A stretch of 64,000 nt of DNA from Pseudomonadota bacterium (GTDB taxonomy: Bacteria > Pseudomonadota > Gammaproteobacteria > Xanthomonadales > Xanthomonadaceae). Both the position numbers and the translations under genes were made by a program. Where the stretch lies: contig JAKACT010000001.1 of the NCBI GenBank assembly GCA_021821195.1, positions 248,001 to 312,000 on the forward strand. The letters run 5' to 3'. Under the pieces are notes generated by a model. It was not told the DNA's origin. It did not search any database and was given only the letters and a program-made list of their open reading frames with translations. Numbering within the stretch: the first letter of the stretch is position 1; every line of letters begins with the position of its first letter. Shown here in pieces: positions 47,929-57,642 of this stretch.

Positions 47929-50034
47929 TTACTCGCCGGTGCCCTCGCCTTCGGTCACGGCCTTGATCGACAGGCGGATGCGGCCCTGCTTGTCGACTTC
48001 CAGCACCTTGACCTTGACCATGTCGCCTTCCTTCAGCACGTCGGACACCTTCTCCACGCGCTCGCTGGAGATCTGCGAGACGTGGACCAGGCCGTCCTTG
48101 CCGGGGGCGATGGTCACGAACGCGCCAAAGTCCATGATCTTGGCAACCTTGCCCTCGTAGATCCGGCCCGGCTCGACGTCCGAGGTGATCTGCTCGATGC
48201 GCGACTTGGCGGCCTGGCCGGCGGCGGCGTTCACCGAGGCGATGGTGATGGTGCCGTCGTCCTGGATGTCGATCTGGGTGCCGGTTTCCTTGGTGATCGC
48301 CTGGATCACCGAACCGCCCTTGCCGATCACTTCGCGGATCTTGTCCGGATGGATCTTGATGGTCAGCAGGCGCGGCGCGAACTCGGACAGCTCACCGCGC
48401 GGCGCGGTCAGCGCATTGGCCATTTCGCCGAGGATGTGCAGGCGGCCGGCCTTGGCCTGCGCCAGCGCCACCTTCATGATCTCCTCGGTGATGCCCTGGA
48501 TCTTGATGTCCATCTGCAGGGCCGAGATGCCGTTGCTGGTGCCGGCGACCTTGAAGTCCATGTCGCCGAGGTGGTCCTCGTCGCCGAGGATGTCGGACAG
48601 CACCACGAAGTCGTTGCCTTCCTTCACCAGGCCCATGGCGATGCCCGCCACCGGCGCCTTCACCGGCACGCCCGCGTCCATCAGCGCCAGCGATGAACCG
48701 CAGACCGAGGCCATCGAGGAGGAGCCGTTCGACTCGGTGATTTCCGAGACCACGCGGATGGTGTACGGGAACGCTTCCATGGTCGGCATCACCGCCAGCA
48801 CGCCGCGCTTGGCGAGGCGGCCGTGGCCGATCTCGCGGCGCTTCGGGCCCATCATGCGGCCGGCTTCACCCACCGAGTAGGGGGGGAAGTTGTAGTGGAA
48901 CAGGAAGTGTTCCTTGTACTCGCCGGCGACGGCGTCGATGACCTGGCCGTCACGCGCGGTGCCGAGGGTCACGGCGACGATCGCCTGCGTCTCGCCGCGG
49001 GTGAACAGCGAGGAGCCATGCACGCGCGGCAGCACGCCGACCTTGGAGCTGATCGGGCGGACGGTGTCGAGCGCGCGGCCGTCGATGCGCACCTTGGTGG
49101 CCAGCACCGAGCCACGCATGGTCTGGTATTCCAGCTCGCCGAATTCCTTCGACATCTCGCCGGCGCTCCAGCCCGCTTCCTCGGCGCGACCGGCCAGGGC
49201 CTGCATCACGTCCTTCTTGATCGCGGAGATGGCGTCGCGGCGCTGCAGCTTGTCACGCACCTGGAACGCTTCGGCCAGCTGGTTGCCCACCGCTTCCTTC
49301 AGCGCGTTGACCAGCGCGTCGTTGCGGGCCGGCGCCTTCCAGTCCCACGGCTTGGTGCCGGCGGCGGTGACCAGTTCGTTGATCGTGTTGATGGCCACCT
49401 GCATGTGCTTGTGGCCGAACATCACCGCGCCCAGCATCACGTCCTCGGACAGCTCGGCGGCCTCCGATTCGACCATCAGCACGGCTTCGCTGGTGCCGGC
49501 GACCACCAGCTCGAGCTGGGATTCCTTCAGCTCGCTGACGGTCGGGTTGAGCAGGTACTGGCCGCCCTTGTAGCCGACCTTGGCCGCGCCGATCGGGCCC
49601 TGGAACGGGGCGCCGGTCAGGGCGACGGCGGCGGAGCAGCCGATCAGCGCCAGGATGTCGCCGTCCACTTCCGGGTTCAGCGACATCACCGTGGCGATGA
49701 CCTGCACTTCGTTCTTGAATTCTTCCGGGAACAGCGGACGGATCGGGCGGTCGATCAGGCGGCTGGTCAGGGTTTCCTTCTCGGTGGCGCGGCCTTCGCG
49801 CTTGAAGAAGCCACCCGGGATGCGGCCGCCGGCGTAGAACTTCTCCTGATAGTCGACGGTCAGCGGGAAGAAATCCTGCCCTTCGCGCTGGGTCTTGGCC
49901 GCCACGGCGGTGCACAGCACCACGGTGCCGTCGCACGACACCATCACCGCGCCACCTGCCTGGCGCGCGATCTCGCCGGTTTCGAGGGTGACGGTCTGGT
50001 TGCCGTACTGGAAGCTCTTGCTGATCTTCGCCAC
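47929..50034 (-). CDS. pnp: Polynucleotide phosphorylase
   Basis: PNPase (701 residues) degrades RNA from the 3' end using phosphate and belongs to the degradosome. Two RNase PH-like cores are seen ([30 protein letters not shown]-like [18 protein letters not shown]). KH ([16 protein letters not shown]) and S1 ([23 protein letters not shown]) domains follow. The active-site aspartates lie in [18 protein letters not shown]. The start codon is GTG at 50034, with AGGA at 8 nt. It is 161 nt downstream of rpsO, across a hairpin, and ends at a bidirectional terminator. Confidence 0.98.
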   Translation of the reverse strand: MAKISKSFQYGNQTVTLETGEIARQAGGAVMVSCDGTVVLCTAVAAKTQREGQDFFPLTVDYQEKFYAGGRIPGGFFKREGRATEKETLTSRLIDRPIRPLFPEEFKNEVQVIATVMSLNPEVDGDILALIGCSAAVALTGAPFQGPIGAAKVGYKGGQYLLNPTVSELKESQLELVVAGTSEAVLMVESEAAELSEDVMLGAVMFGHKHMQVAINTINELVTAAGTKPWDWKAPARNDALVNALKEAVGNQLAEAFQVRDKLQRRDAISAIKKDVMQALAGRAEEAGWSAGEMSKEFGELEYQTMRGSVLATKVRIDGRALDTVRPISSKVGVLPRVHGSSLFTRGETQAIVAVTLGTARDGQVIDAVAGEYKEHFLFHYNFPPYSVGEAGRMMGPKRREIGHGRLAKRGVLAVMPTMEAFPYTIRVVSEITESNGSSSMASVCGSSLALMDAGVPVKAPVAGIAMGLVKEGNDFVVLSDILGDEDHLGDMDFKVAGTSNGISALQMDIKIQGITEEIMKVALAQAKAGRLHILGEMANALTAPRGELSEFAPRLLTIKIHPDKIREVIGKGGSVIQAITKETGTQIDIQDDGTITIASVNAAAGQAAKSRIEQITSDVEPGRIYEGKVAKIMDFGAFVTIAPGKDGLVHVSQISSERVEKVSDVLKEGDMVKVKVLEVDKQGRIRLSIKAVTEGEGTGE

Positions 50035-50159
50035 TTGGGAATCCTTGGTTTGACTGGTTCATCGACGCAGGCAAGCCCCGCTTGCTGCGCTGCATCGCGA
50101 CATGCGATGCGGAGTTGCGGACTGGCCGCGATCGGGTGGAACGGGTACCGCAGAAACGA

Positions 50160-50185
50160 ACCGCGGCGCATTCCTGCGCCGCGGT
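50160..50185 (-). terminator. Hairpin between rpsO and pnp
   Basis: On the minus strand an 11-bp GC-rich stem (50160-50185, loop GGAA) starts 10 nt after the rpsO stop and is followed by TCGTTTCT. It matches the position of the E. coli rpsO terminator and could also serve as an RNase III processing site for pnp. Confidence 0.7.
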
Positions 50186-50195
50186 GGGTGTCCTC

Positions 50196-50456
50196 TTAGC
50201 GACGCAGGCCGAGCTTGCCGATCAGCGCCTTGTAGCGGTCCGCATCCTTCTGGTGCAGGTAGTCGAGCAGGCTGCGACGGCGGTTGACCATCATCAGCAG
50301 GCCGCGACGGCTGTGGTGATCCTGCTTGTGGGCCTTGAAGTGCTCGGTGAGCAGTTCGATGCGGGCGGTCAGCAGGGCAACCTGGACTTCCGGCGAGCCG
50401 GTGTCGTTGTCGCCGCGCTTGTGTTCGTTGATGACTTTCTGGGTGTCGATGGACAT
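50196..50456 (-). CDS. rpsO: 30S ribosomal protein S15
   Basis: S15 (86 residues; E. coli 89) binds 16S rRNA at the central domain early in subunit assembly. [33 protein letters not shown] and [20 protein letters not shown] are the family signature. The ATG at 50456 is the family start. Its own promoter lies in the truB end, and the 108-nt leader contains a hairpin (50489-50508), where S15 autoregulation may act. Confidence 0.98.
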   Translation of the reverse strand: MSIDTQKVINEHKRGDNDTGSPEVQVALLTARIELLTEHFKAHKQDHHSRRGLLMMVNRRRSLLDYLHQKDADRYKALIGKLGLRR

Positions 50457-50570
50457 GATTGCCTCGTAGTCGCGTGACCGGCAGGAACGGGCGAAAAGAG
50501 CATCGCCCGCACCGCACGGCTCGCCGTGATGATGCGGATGGAAAGAAGATTTGCCCGGATGAGCAGCGGG

Positions 50571-50600
50571 ATTATAGCCCGCGCCGGGAGTCACGGGCAA
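50571..50600 (-). promoter_or_regulatory. Promoter of rpsO
   Basis: A perfect TATAAT -10 (50571-50576, minus strand) and TTGCCC -35 (50595-50600) are separated by 18 nt. The predicted start is near 50564, giving a leader of about 108 nt before rpsO. Confidence 0.65.
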
Positions 50601-51607
50601 TGCGGCGTCTCGGCCTGCCCGCCGGTGCAGGCGGCCCAGCGGAACAGTCGCGCCGGGCGCAGCCCGCCATCGGCATCGACATCGCCCAGACCCAGACCAC
50701 GGCCCTGCTCATCGAGGATCGCCACCTGCAGACCGCGCGGCGGATACGGGCCGCGCAGGCCCTGGCCGCGCCCCAGCCGCTGCGCCTGCGCCGCGTTGAC
50801 CCGGACCTCCGGCCACGAGGCCATGCCGGCCTCTATCGGCAATAGGCAGGCATCGAGCACGCGTTCCCCGGCCTGCTCGCGCAGCTCCTCCAGCGCCGCC
50901 AGCGTCCACATCCGCGGCTCGCGGAACGGGTCCACCCACAGCCGGCGCAGCTGCGCCACGTGGGCGCCGCAGCCCAACAGCTCGCCGAGGTCGCGCACGA
51001 GGCTGCGCACGTAGGTGCCGGAACCGCATTCCACGTGCAGGCGCAGGTTGGGGGACGCGCCGTTTTCCAGCTGGCCATCCAGGAGGTCGGCGGCGTTGAG
51101 CAGGTCGAAGGCATGCACTTCGACCTCGCGCGGCTCCACTTCGATCACCTCGCCGCGCCGGGCCTTGGCGTAGAGCGGCTCGCCGCCGCGCTTGAGCGCC
51201 GAATAGATCGGCGGCCGCTGCTGGATGCGCCCGGTGAAGGTGCGTAGCGCCGCGTCGATGGCGTCGATGGTGAGCGGAGGCACCGGCCGCTCGCGCAGCA
51301 CCTGGCCGTCGGCATCGTCGGTATCGGTGACCACGCCCAGCCGGACCACGGTTTCGTAGGCCTTGCGCGCACCCAGCAGGCCGCCGGCGATCTTGGTCGC
51401 TTCGCCGAAGCAGACCGGCAGCAGCCCGGTCGCCAGCGGGTCCAGGCTGCCGGTGTGACCGCCCTTCTCGGCGCGGAACAGGTGGCGCACGCGCTGCAGG
51501 GCCTGGTTGGACGACAGGCCCTGCGGCTTGTCCAACAGCAGGATGCCGTCCAGGCGGCGGAACACGGTGCGCGGGCGGCGCTCGCGCGGGTTATTCGGCG
51601 TCGCCAC
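50591..51607 (-). CDS. truB: tRNA pseudouridine55 synthase
   Basis: TruB (338 residues) modifies U55 of nearly all tRNAs. The catalytic Asp is in [24 protein letters not shown]. The [16 protein letters not shown] and [19 protein letters not shown] motifs and a C-terminal PUA domain are present. The start is a GTG overlapping rbfA by 17 bp; no better start is available before the conserved [17 protein letters not shown]. The 5'-end of the rpsO promoter lies at its 3' end. Confidence 0.96.
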   Translation of the reverse strand: MATPNNPRERRPRTVFRRLDGILLLDKPQGLSSNQALQRVRHLFRAEKGGHTGSLDPLATGLLPVCFGEATKIAGGLLGARKAYETVVRLGVVTDTDDADGQVLRERPVPPLTIDAIDAALRTFTGRIQQRPPIYSALKRGGEPLYAKARRGEVIEVEPREVEVHAFDLLNAADLLDGQLENGASPNLRLHVECGSGTYVRSLVRDLGELLGCGAHVAQLRRLWVDPFREPRMWTLAALEELREQAGERVLDACLLPIEAGMASWPEVRVNAAQAQRLGRGQGLRGPYPPRGLQVAILDEQGRGLGLGDVDADGGLRPARLFRWAACTGGQAETPHCP

Positions 51608-51962
51608 TGCCGTGCAGGTCGGGCAGGTCGCGCAGCAGGTTGTCGATGCGCTCGCCGCGATCCACCGATTCGTCGTAGTGGAAATGCAGCTCCGGCACGT
51701 GCCGCATCTTCACCGCACGCGCCAGCTGGTAGCGGATCTCCGGGGCCAGCGCCTTCAGCGCCTTGACCGTCGCCGCGGCCCGGTCGGCCTGCAGCACGGT
51801 CACGAACACCTTAGCGTGCGCCATGTCGCGGGTGACTTCGACGTCGGACACGCTGGACGACGCCAGCCCGTGCTCGCGCACGGCCGCGTGCACCAGCGTG
51901 CCCAGCTCGCGGCGGAGCTGGGCGGAAACGCGGTCGGTGCGGTGGAAGGATTTCTGCGCCAT
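51591..51962 (-). CDS. rbfA: 30S ribosome-binding factor A
   Basis: RbfA (123 residues) helps mature the 16S rRNA 5' end and is needed in the cold. The KH-like domain includes [37 protein letters not shown] and [22 protein letters not shown] took the ATG at 51962; a GTG four codons upstream is too close to its AAGG site. It lies 15 nt after infB and overlaps truB. Confidence 0.96.
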   Translation of the reverse strand: MAQKSFHRTDRVSAQLRRELGTLVHAAVREHGLASSSVSDVEVTRDMAHAKVFVTVLQADRAAATVKALKALAPEIRYQLARAVKMRHVPELHFHYDESVDRGERIDNLLRDLPDLHGSGDAE

Positions 51963-51977
51963 GGCGGAAGGCACGCC

Positions 51978-54584
51978 TTACAGCGTGCGCTGCACCTCGA
52001 TGCGCTCGAAGCATTCGATCTGGTCGCCGGGCTTTACGTCGTTGTACGCCTTCACGCCGATGCCGCACTCGGTGTTGACGCGGACTTCGTCCACGTTCTC
52101 CTTGAAGCGGCGCAGCGATTCCAGCTCGCCCTCGAACACCACCACGCTGTCGCGCAGCACGCGGATCGGCTTGGACTTCTTGACCACGCCCTCCACCACC
52201 ATGCAGCCGGCGACCGCGCCGAACTTGGAGCTGCGGAACACGTCGCGGACCTCGGCGATGCCGATGATCTCCTCGCGGATTTCCTTGCCCAGCACGCCGG
52301 ACGCGATCTGCTTCACCTGGTCGATGACGTCGTAGATGATCGAGAAGTAGCGCAGGTCGACGCCGTTGCCTTCGATGACCTTGCGGGCGGACGCGTCGGC
52401 GCGCACGTTGAAGCCGATCACGGTGGCCTTCGAGGTCATCGCCAGCTGGGCGTCGGACTCGGTGATGCCGCCGACGCCGGAGCCGATCACGTTGATCCGG
52501 ATCTGCTCGTTGGACAGGCCGGTCAGCGCCTCGCGCAGGGCCTGCATGGTGCCGTGCACGTCGGCCTTGACCACCAGGTTGAGGGACAGCTGCGCCGCAC
52601 CCTCGCCCATCTGCGCCATGATGTCTTCCATGCGGTTGCCCGCGGACGCCACCAGCCGCATCTCGCGACGCTTGGTATCGCGCTGCTGGGCCACGTCCTT
52701 GGCCAAGCGCTCGTCGGCGACGACGACGAAGTCATCGCCCGCCTCCGGCACGCCGGACAGGCCGAGGATCTGCACCGGGATCGACGGGCCGGCGGACTGC
52801 ACCTGGCTGCCGGTCTCGTCGAACAGCGCGCGCACGCGGCCGTACTGGATGCCGCAGACCAGGTAGTCGCCCTTGGACAACAGGCCCTGCTGCACCAGCA
52901 CCGTGGCGACCGGGCCGCGGCCCTTGTCGAGCGCGGATTCGATGACCACGCCGGTGGCGCGGCCTTCCGGCACCGCCTGCAGGTCGAGCACTTCCGCCTG
53001 CAGCGAAACCGCGTCGAGCAGGTCGTCCACGCCCAGGCCGGTCTTGGCCGACAGCTCCACCATCTGCACGTCGCCGCCGAAATCCTCGGCGACCACGTCG
53101 TGCGCCAGCAGATCGTTCTTGACCCGCGACGGATCGGCGTCGGACTTGTCGATCTTGTTGATGGCGACGATCAGCGGCACCTTCGCCGCCTTCGCGTGCT
53201 GGATCGCCTCCACCGTCTGCGGCATCACGCCGTCGTCGGCCGCGACCACCAGGATCACGATGTCGGTCAGCTTGGCGCCGCGCTGGCGCATGTGGGTGAA
53301 CGCCGCGTGGCCGGGGGTGTCGAGGAAGCTGATCACGCCCTTCGGCGTGGTCACGTGGTAGGCGCCGATGTGCTGGGTGATGCCGCCGGCTTCGCCGGTG
53401 GCGACCTTGGTGCGGCGGATGTAGTCCAGCAGCGAGGTCTTGCCGTGGTCGACGTGGCCCATGATGGTGACCACCGGCGGACGCGGGGTCTTGTCGCCCT
53501 GCACTTCCTCGGCGTGCGCCAGCAGCTCGGATTCGGCGTCGCCCGCATCGGCATGCACGGCCTTGTGGCCGAGTTCCTCGGTGACCAGCGCCGCGGTGTC
53601 GTGGTCGATGGTCTGGGTGATGGTGGCCATCACGCCCATCTTGAACAGCGCCTTCACCACTTCGCCGCCCTTCAGCGCCAGTTTCTGGGCGAGGTCGCCG
53701 ACGGTGATCGCATCGCCGATGGCGATTTCGCGAATCACCGGCGCGGTGGGCTTGTTGAAGCCGGTGCCCGTGCGCGACTGGTCCAGCGAGCGCTTGGCCG
53801 GCTTGCCGCGGCCACGCGGCGCATTGCTGCGGCGCGCGCGGTCGGACGGGGACAGGTGCAGCTGGCCAGCGAAGCGCGCGGTGCTGTCGTCGTCCTCGAC
53901 GCCGGCCTGCATGACGTGCGAGCCGCGGTGCGCGGGCTTGCCCTTGGCGTGCGCGGCGCCCTTGTCGGCCTCGCGCACCGGTGCAGCCGGCTTCGGCGCA
54001 TGGCCGTGGCCATGGCCCTTGGGCTTGCCGGAATCCTCCAGCGCAACCTCGGCGGCGGCGGCGGCCTCGGCGGCGGCGCGCTCGGCGCTTTCCTGCTCGC
54101 GGCGACGGATCTCCGCCAGCTCCTCGGCCCGCTGCCGGTCCTTTTCCGCCAGCGCCTGCTGCTCCGCGACGTTGCGCGCGCGGGATTCCTCCAGCTTGCG
54201 CAGCGCATCGGCACGCTCGGCGTCCAGCTTTTCGTTCGCGCTCAGCGGCCGGCCTTCACCCGGCTTCAGGGTGATCTTCTTGCGGGTCACCACCTCGACG
54301 GTGCTGGCACTGCGGCCGGCCTTGCCGCCGCCGCCCACGGTGATCTCCTGCTTGCGGCTGCGGCTCAGGGTGATCTTGCCCGGCGCGATGACTTCCTCGG
54401 CCGGCTTGTCGGCCTTGCCGTGCGCGCGGCGCAGGAAGCCGTGCAGCTTGAGTTTCTCGGCGCTGGTGATGACCTGGTCGGGACCGCTGAACTTCATGCC
54501 GGCCTCGGCCAGCTGTTCCAGCAGTTTATCGACCGGCGTGTTCACCAGTTCGGCCAGCTTGCGGATGGTGGTTTGCTGCGACAT
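51978..54584 (-). CDS. infB: Translation initiation factor IF-2
   Basis: IF-2 (868 residues) brings fMet-tRNA to the 30S subunit and promotes subunit joining. The N-terminal domain ([25 protein letters not shown]) and a long Ala/Glu/Arg linker precede the GTPase domain, with G1 [10 protein letters not shown]3 DTPGHAAF and G4 NKID. The C-terminal domains for fMet-tRNA are complete, ending in [11 protein letters not shown]. The start follows homologues; an upstream in-frame extension to 54662 is not supported. It is downstream of nusA, with a palindrome in the gap. Confidence 0.98.
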   Translation of the reverse strand: MSQQTTIRKLAELVNTPVDKLLEQLAEAGMKFSGPDQVITSAEKLKLHGFLRRAHGKADKPAEEVIAPGKITLSRSRKQEITVGGGGKAGRSASTVEVVTRKKITLKPGEGRPLSANEKLDAERADALRKLEESRARNVAEQQALAEKDRQRAEELAEIRRREQESAERAAAEAAAAAEVALEDSGKPKGHGHGHAPKPAAPVREADKGAAHAKGKPAHRGSHVMQAGVEDDDSTARFAGQLHLSPSDRARRSNAPRGRGKPAKRSLDQSRTGTGFNKPTAPVIREIAIGDAITVGDLAQKLALKGGEVVKALFKMGVMATITQTIDHDTAALVTEELGHKAVHADAGDAESELLAHAEEVQGDKTPRPPVVTIMGHVDHGKTSLLDYIRRTKVATGEAGGITQHIGAYHVTTPKGVISFLDTPGHAAFTHMRQRGAKLTDIVILVVAADDGVMPQTVEAIQHAKAAKVPLIVAINKIDKSDADPSRVKNDLLAHDVVAEDFGGDVQMVELSAKTGLGVDDLLDAVSLQAEVLDLQAVPEGRATGVVIESALDKGRGPVATVLVQQGLLSKGDYLVCGIQYGRVRALFDETGSQVQSAGPSIPVQILGLSGVPEAGDDFVVVADERLAKDVAQQRDTKRREMRLVASAGNRMEDIMAQMGEGAAQLSLNLVVKADVHGTMQALREALTGLSNEQIRINVIGSGVGGITESDAQLAMTSKATVIGFNVRADASARKVIEGNGVDLRYFSIIYDVIDQVKQIASGVLGKEIREEIIGIAEVRDVFRSSKFGAVAGCMVVEGVVKKSKPIRVLRDSVVVFEGELESLRRFKENVDEVRVNTECGIGVKAYNDVKPGDQIECFERIEVQRTL

Positions 54585-54638
54585 TCGGTTTCCGGTGTCT
54601 TTGGCCGCCACGGGGGCGACCGAATCTGTGGATTGTAG

Positions 54639-54656
54639 GGCGGGCTCCAGCCCGCC
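54639..54656. repeat. REP-like palindrome between nusA and infB
   Basis: An 8-bp perfect palindrome (GGCGGGCT, CC, AGCCCGCC) is preceded by TGTAG on the plus strand. The form TGTAG plus a GC-rich hairpin resembles short interspersed palindromes of xanthomonads and pseudomonads. On the transcribed strand it would form a hairpin followed by CCTACAAT, which could modulate readthrough from nusA to infB, or mark a -10 (TACAAT). Confidence 0.55.
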
Positions 54657-54700
54657 GGCCAATCAGGCAGCACGGGCCGGGGCCCGCGCCGTGCCAGGCG

Positions 54701-56194
54701 TCATTCGAACCAGTGCTTGCGCGCTTCCATGATCAGCACCGCGGCGCGTTCCTCGCCCATGCCCTCGAGGTCGGCGATCTCGTCGGTTGCGGCTTCGGCC
54801 AGCTCCTCGCGGGTGCGCACGCCACGCTCGGCCAGTGCATAGGCGGTGGTTTCGTCCATGCCTTCGAGCGAAAGCAGGTCCTCGGCCGGCTGGTTTTCCT
54901 CCAGGGTCTCCTCGGCCGCCAGCGCCTCGTTGAGCAACGCATCGCGGGCGCGCGAACGCAGCTCCTCGACGATGTCCTCGTCGAAGCCCTCGACCGCCAG
55001 CAGTTCCGCCACCGGCACGTAGGCCACTTCCTCGACGGTGCTGAAGCCTTCGCTGACCAGGATGCCGGCGATTTCCTCGTCCACTTCCAGCTTGTCCATG
55101 AACAGCTGGCGGGCGGCGGCCTGCTCGGCCTCGGACTTGGCCTGCACCTGGTCGGCGGTCATCACGTTGAGCTGCCAACCGGTTAGCCGGCTGGCCAGGC
55201 GCACGTTCTGGCCGCCGCGGCCGATCGCCTTGGCGAGGTTCTCCTCGGCCACGGCGAGGTCCATCGAATGCTTGTCCTCGTCGACGATGATCGACTGCAC
55301 CTCGGCCGGCGCCATCGCGTTGATGACGAACTGGGCGGGGTTGTCGCTCCACAGGATGATGTCCACGCGCTCGCCGTTGAGCTCGTTGGTCACCGCCTGC
55401 ACGCGCGAACCGCGCATGCCGATGCAGGCGCCGATCGGATCGGTGCGGTTGTCGTGGGCGAGCACGGCGATCTTGGCGCGGTCGCCCGGGTCGCGGGCGC
55501 AGCCCATGATCGAGACCAGGCCCTGGCCGACTTCCGGCACCTCGAGCTTGAACAGCTCGATCATGAATTCAGGCGCGGCGCGGCTGATGAACAGCTGCGG
55601 GCCGCGCGGCTCGCTGCGCACGTCGAACAAGTAGCCGCGCACGCGGTCGCCGGTACGCAGCACGTCGCGCGGGATGCCCTTGTCCTTGGAGATGATCGCC
55701 TCGGCGTTGCCGCCCAGGTCGACGTAGACGTTGCCGCGCTCGACGCGCTTGACCACGCCGGTGACCAGCTCGCCCACGCGGTCCTTCCATGCATCGACCA
55801 CCTGCTGGCGCTCGGCCTCGCGCACCCGCTGCACGATCACCTGCTTGGCGGCCTGCGCGGCGATGCGGCCGAACTCGGGATTATCGATCTGCTCTTCGAT
55901 GTAGTCGCCGACCTCGACCTCGTCGCTCTCGTCCAGCGCGTCCATCAGGCGCACCTGGCGGTCCGGGGATTCCATCACCACGTCGTCGGCCACCACTTCC
56001 CAGCGGCGGAAGGTCTCGTAGCTACCATCCTTGGGATCGATCTGCACGCGCACCAGCACGTCCTGCTCGGCGTATTCGGCGCGCTTCTTCGCGGCCGACG
56101 CCAGCGCGGCTTCGATGGCCTCGAGGATCACCGATTCCGGCACGCCCTTCTCGGCCGCGACCGCATCGACGACCAGCAACAGTTCCTTGCTCAT
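54701..56194 (-). CDS. nusA: Transcription termination/antitermination factor NusA
   Basis: NusA (497 residues) binds RNA polymerase and governs pausing, termination and antitermination. The N-terminal polymerase-binding domain is followed by S1 (GELVTGVVKRVERGNVYVDLGG), KH1 and KH2 (PIGACIGMRGSRVQAVTNEL, EENLAKAIGRGGQNVRLASRL) and two C-terminal acidic HhH repeats (VEGFDEDIVEELRSRARDAL, LEGMDETTAYALAERGV). The length equals that of E. coli. It starts 6 nt after rimP. Confidence 0.98.
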   Translation of the reverse strand: MSKELLLVVDAVAAEKGVPESVILEAIEAALASAAKKRAEYAEQDVLVRVQIDPKDGSYETFRRWEVVADDVVMESPDRQVRLMDALDESDEVEVGDYIEEQIDNPEFGRIAAQAAKQVIVQRVREAERQQVVDAWKDRVGELVTGVVKRVERGNVYVDLGGNAEAIISKDKGIPRDVLRTGDRVRGYLFDVRSEPRGPQLFISRAAPEFMIELFKLEVPEVGQGLVSIMGCARDPGDRAKIAVLAHDNRTDPIGACIGMRGSRVQAVTNELNGERVDIILWSDNPAQFVINAMAPAEVQSIIVDEDKHSMDLAVAEENLAKAIGRGGQNVRLASRLTGWQLNVMTADQVQAKSEAEQAAARQLFMDKLEVDEEIAGILVSEGFSTVEEVAYVPVAELLAVEGFDEDIVEELRSRARDALLNEALAAEETLEENQPAEDLLSLEGMDETTAYALAERGVRTREELAEAATDEIADLEGMGEERAAVLIMEARKHWFE

Positions 56195-56200
56195 GCCCGC

Positions 56201-56833
56201 TTACTCCGCATCGTGCGACCCGCTGGCCGCCGGCTTGTTGGTTGGATTCTTCTTCGCCGCGGGCTTGCCCGCCGCGCCTTGTTTCTTGCCCGGCTGCTTC
56301 TGCTTGCCCGGCCGCATGTCGCGCCCGGACTTGTCCAGCGCCGGCGCCAGGCCCAGCGCGGCCCAGTCGGGGACCAGCCGCGCCTTCTCGATATTGGCCG
56401 CAGGCGCCGCGAACTCCGCGCCGTCCACGTCGAACACCACGGTATCGCCGTCCACGCGCAGGATCGCGCCCTGCAGGCGGCGACGGCCGTCCTGCGGCAG
56501 CTTCAGGGTGACCTTGGCGCTTTCGCCGACGAACCGGGCGAACTGCGCCGCGCCGAATAGCGGGCGGTCGATCCCCGGCGAAGACACCTCGAGGGTGTAA
56601 TTGCCGGTGATCGGGTCCTCGACGTCGAGCTGCGCAGACACTTCGCGGCTGACCGCTTCGCATTCCTCGATGCCGACGCTGCGGGCCTCGGCTTCCGCCT
56701 GCGGCACGTCGATGTACAGGCGCACGGTGGCGCCGCCCGGTGCGGGCAGGTATTCGATGCCAAGCAGCTCCAACCCCATCGATGCGATGGTGGGCGAAAG
56801 CAACGCGGCGATGTCGTCGGCCTTGTCTGTCAC
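56201..56833 (-). CDS. rimP: Ribosome maturation factor RimP
   Basis: RimP (210 residues) is needed for 30S maturation. The two domains contain [24 protein letters not shown]-type N-terminus and [19 protein letters not shown]. After about residue 155 there is a Lys/Gly/Pro-rich extension ([20 protein letters not shown]) that E. coli RimP lacks. The start is GTG at 56833 with AGGAAG upstream. It is the first protein gene of the nusA operon, just after the metY terminator. Confidence 0.96.
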   Translation of the reverse strand: MTDKADDIAALLSPTIASMGLELLGIEYLPAPGGATVRLYIDVPQAEAEARSVGIEECEAVSREVSAQLDVEDPITGNYTLEVSSPGIDRPLFGAAQFARFVGESAKVTLKLPQDGRRRLQGAILRVDGDTVVFDVDGAEFAAPAANIEKARLVPDWAALGLAPALDKSGRDMRPGKQKQPGKKQGAAGKPAAKKNPTNKPAASGSHDAE

Positions 56834-56879
56834 GTCTTCCTGCCGGAAACCTGAAATGCGGAACTAAAACCCAGAAACG

Positions 56880-56904
56880 AAAAAAGGGCCCTCTGGGCCC
56901 TTTT
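56880..56904 (-). terminator. Terminator between tRNA-fMet and rimP
   Basis: On the minus strand the 10-bp stem AAAAGGGCCC/GGGCCCTTTT with a 3-nt loop is followed by six T in all. It lies 76 nt after the tRNA. As in E. coli metY, part of the transcription probably reads through into rimP-nusA. Confidence 0.8.
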
Positions 56905-56980
56905 CCGATGACGCTGGATTGCGAAAGCTTGGAGGGACTTTCGCGGCCCGAGCCTAGTGTCGAAACGCAACACTGGAACT

Positions 56981-57057
56981 TGGTAGCGGGGGCAGGATTT
57001 GAACCTGCGACCTTCGGGTTATGAGCCCGACGAGCTGCCAGACTGCTCCACCCCGCA
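56981..57057 (-). tRNA. metY: Initiator tRNA-fMet (anticodon CAT)
   Basis: The 77-nt gene, with encoded CCA, has the initiator hallmarks. Position 1 (T) and 72 (T) do not pair, where E. coli has C and A. The anticodon stem ends in GGG/CCC (TCGGG CTCATAA CCCGA). The T-loop is TTCAAAT. It heads the rimP-nusA-infB cluster, as metY does in E. coli. Confidence 0.97.
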
Positions 57058-57069
57058 GCAGAGTCGCTC

Positions 57070-57098
57070 ATTGTAGGGAAGCCGCCGCATTCGCGCAA
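57070..57098 (-). promoter_or_regulatory. Promoter of metY-nusA operon
   Basis: On the minus strand TTGCGC (57098-57093) and TACAAT (57075-57070) are separated by 17 nt. The start would be near 57063, a few bases before the tRNA 5' end at 57057. Confidence 0.65.
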
Positions 57099-57174
57099 GC
57101 ACTTTCATCAAAGACATTCCATCAGGGCCATCGCTTGCCGTGCCTGCACGCCGGCAGGCACCGCGGCGATGCCG

Positions 57175-57588
57175 TCACGCCAACGGAAACGGCGGACGGA
57201 TGCCTGCCGCCAACCGCGTCCCCAGCCAAACCAGCAGCAGCCCCGCGGCCAGCGTCGTACCGAGATAGACCAGCGCCACGCCAGCGCGCGGCGAACGCGC
57301 CAGCAGCAGGCATTCCAGCATCAGCGAAGAATAGGTGGTCAGCCCGCCGAGCAAGCCAACGATCAAGAATGCGCGCCAATACAACGCCTGCGGGCCACGC
57401 CCCTCCAGCCATACCGCCAGGAAGCCGATCGCGAACGAACCGACCAGGTTGGCGGCCAGCGTGCCCCACGGGAAACCTTCGCCCAGCCGGCGCAACAGCG
57501 CGCCACCCAGCCAGAAGCGCCCGGCCGCGCCCAGCGCACCGCCGCACATCACCAGCGCCAGCTGCTGCCACCAAATCGTCGCCACCAT
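57175..57588 (-). CDS. crcB: Fluoride channel CrcB (Fluc)
   Basis: CrcB (137 residues) is a four-helix dual-topology fluoride channel. GGALGAAGRFWLGGAL, GTLAANLVGSFAIGF and the pore motif GLLGGLTTYSSLMLE are present. A GAGGAG site precedes the ATG. It follows rarA by 54 nt on the same strand, so it is part of the ftsK-lolA-rarA run. No fluoride riboswitch is in the short upstream gap. Confidence 0.95.
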   Translation of the reverse strand: MVATIWWQQLALVMCGGALGAAGRFWLGGALLRRLGEGFPWGTLAANLVGSFAIGFLAVWLEGRGPQALYWRAFLIVGLLGGLTTYSSLMLECLLLARSPRAGVALVYLGTTLAAGLLLVWLGTRLAAGIRPPFPLA

Positions 57589-57642
57589 TCGCTCCTCGCC
57601 TGCCTTCGCAGCGCGTGCCTGCCCTTCGGCGGCGCAGTATGC

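Noticed and set aside
57589-57642. Fluoride riboswitch before crcB
   Set aside because: The gap is 54 bp and shows no crcB-motif pseudoknot; crcB is probably cotranscribed with rarA.
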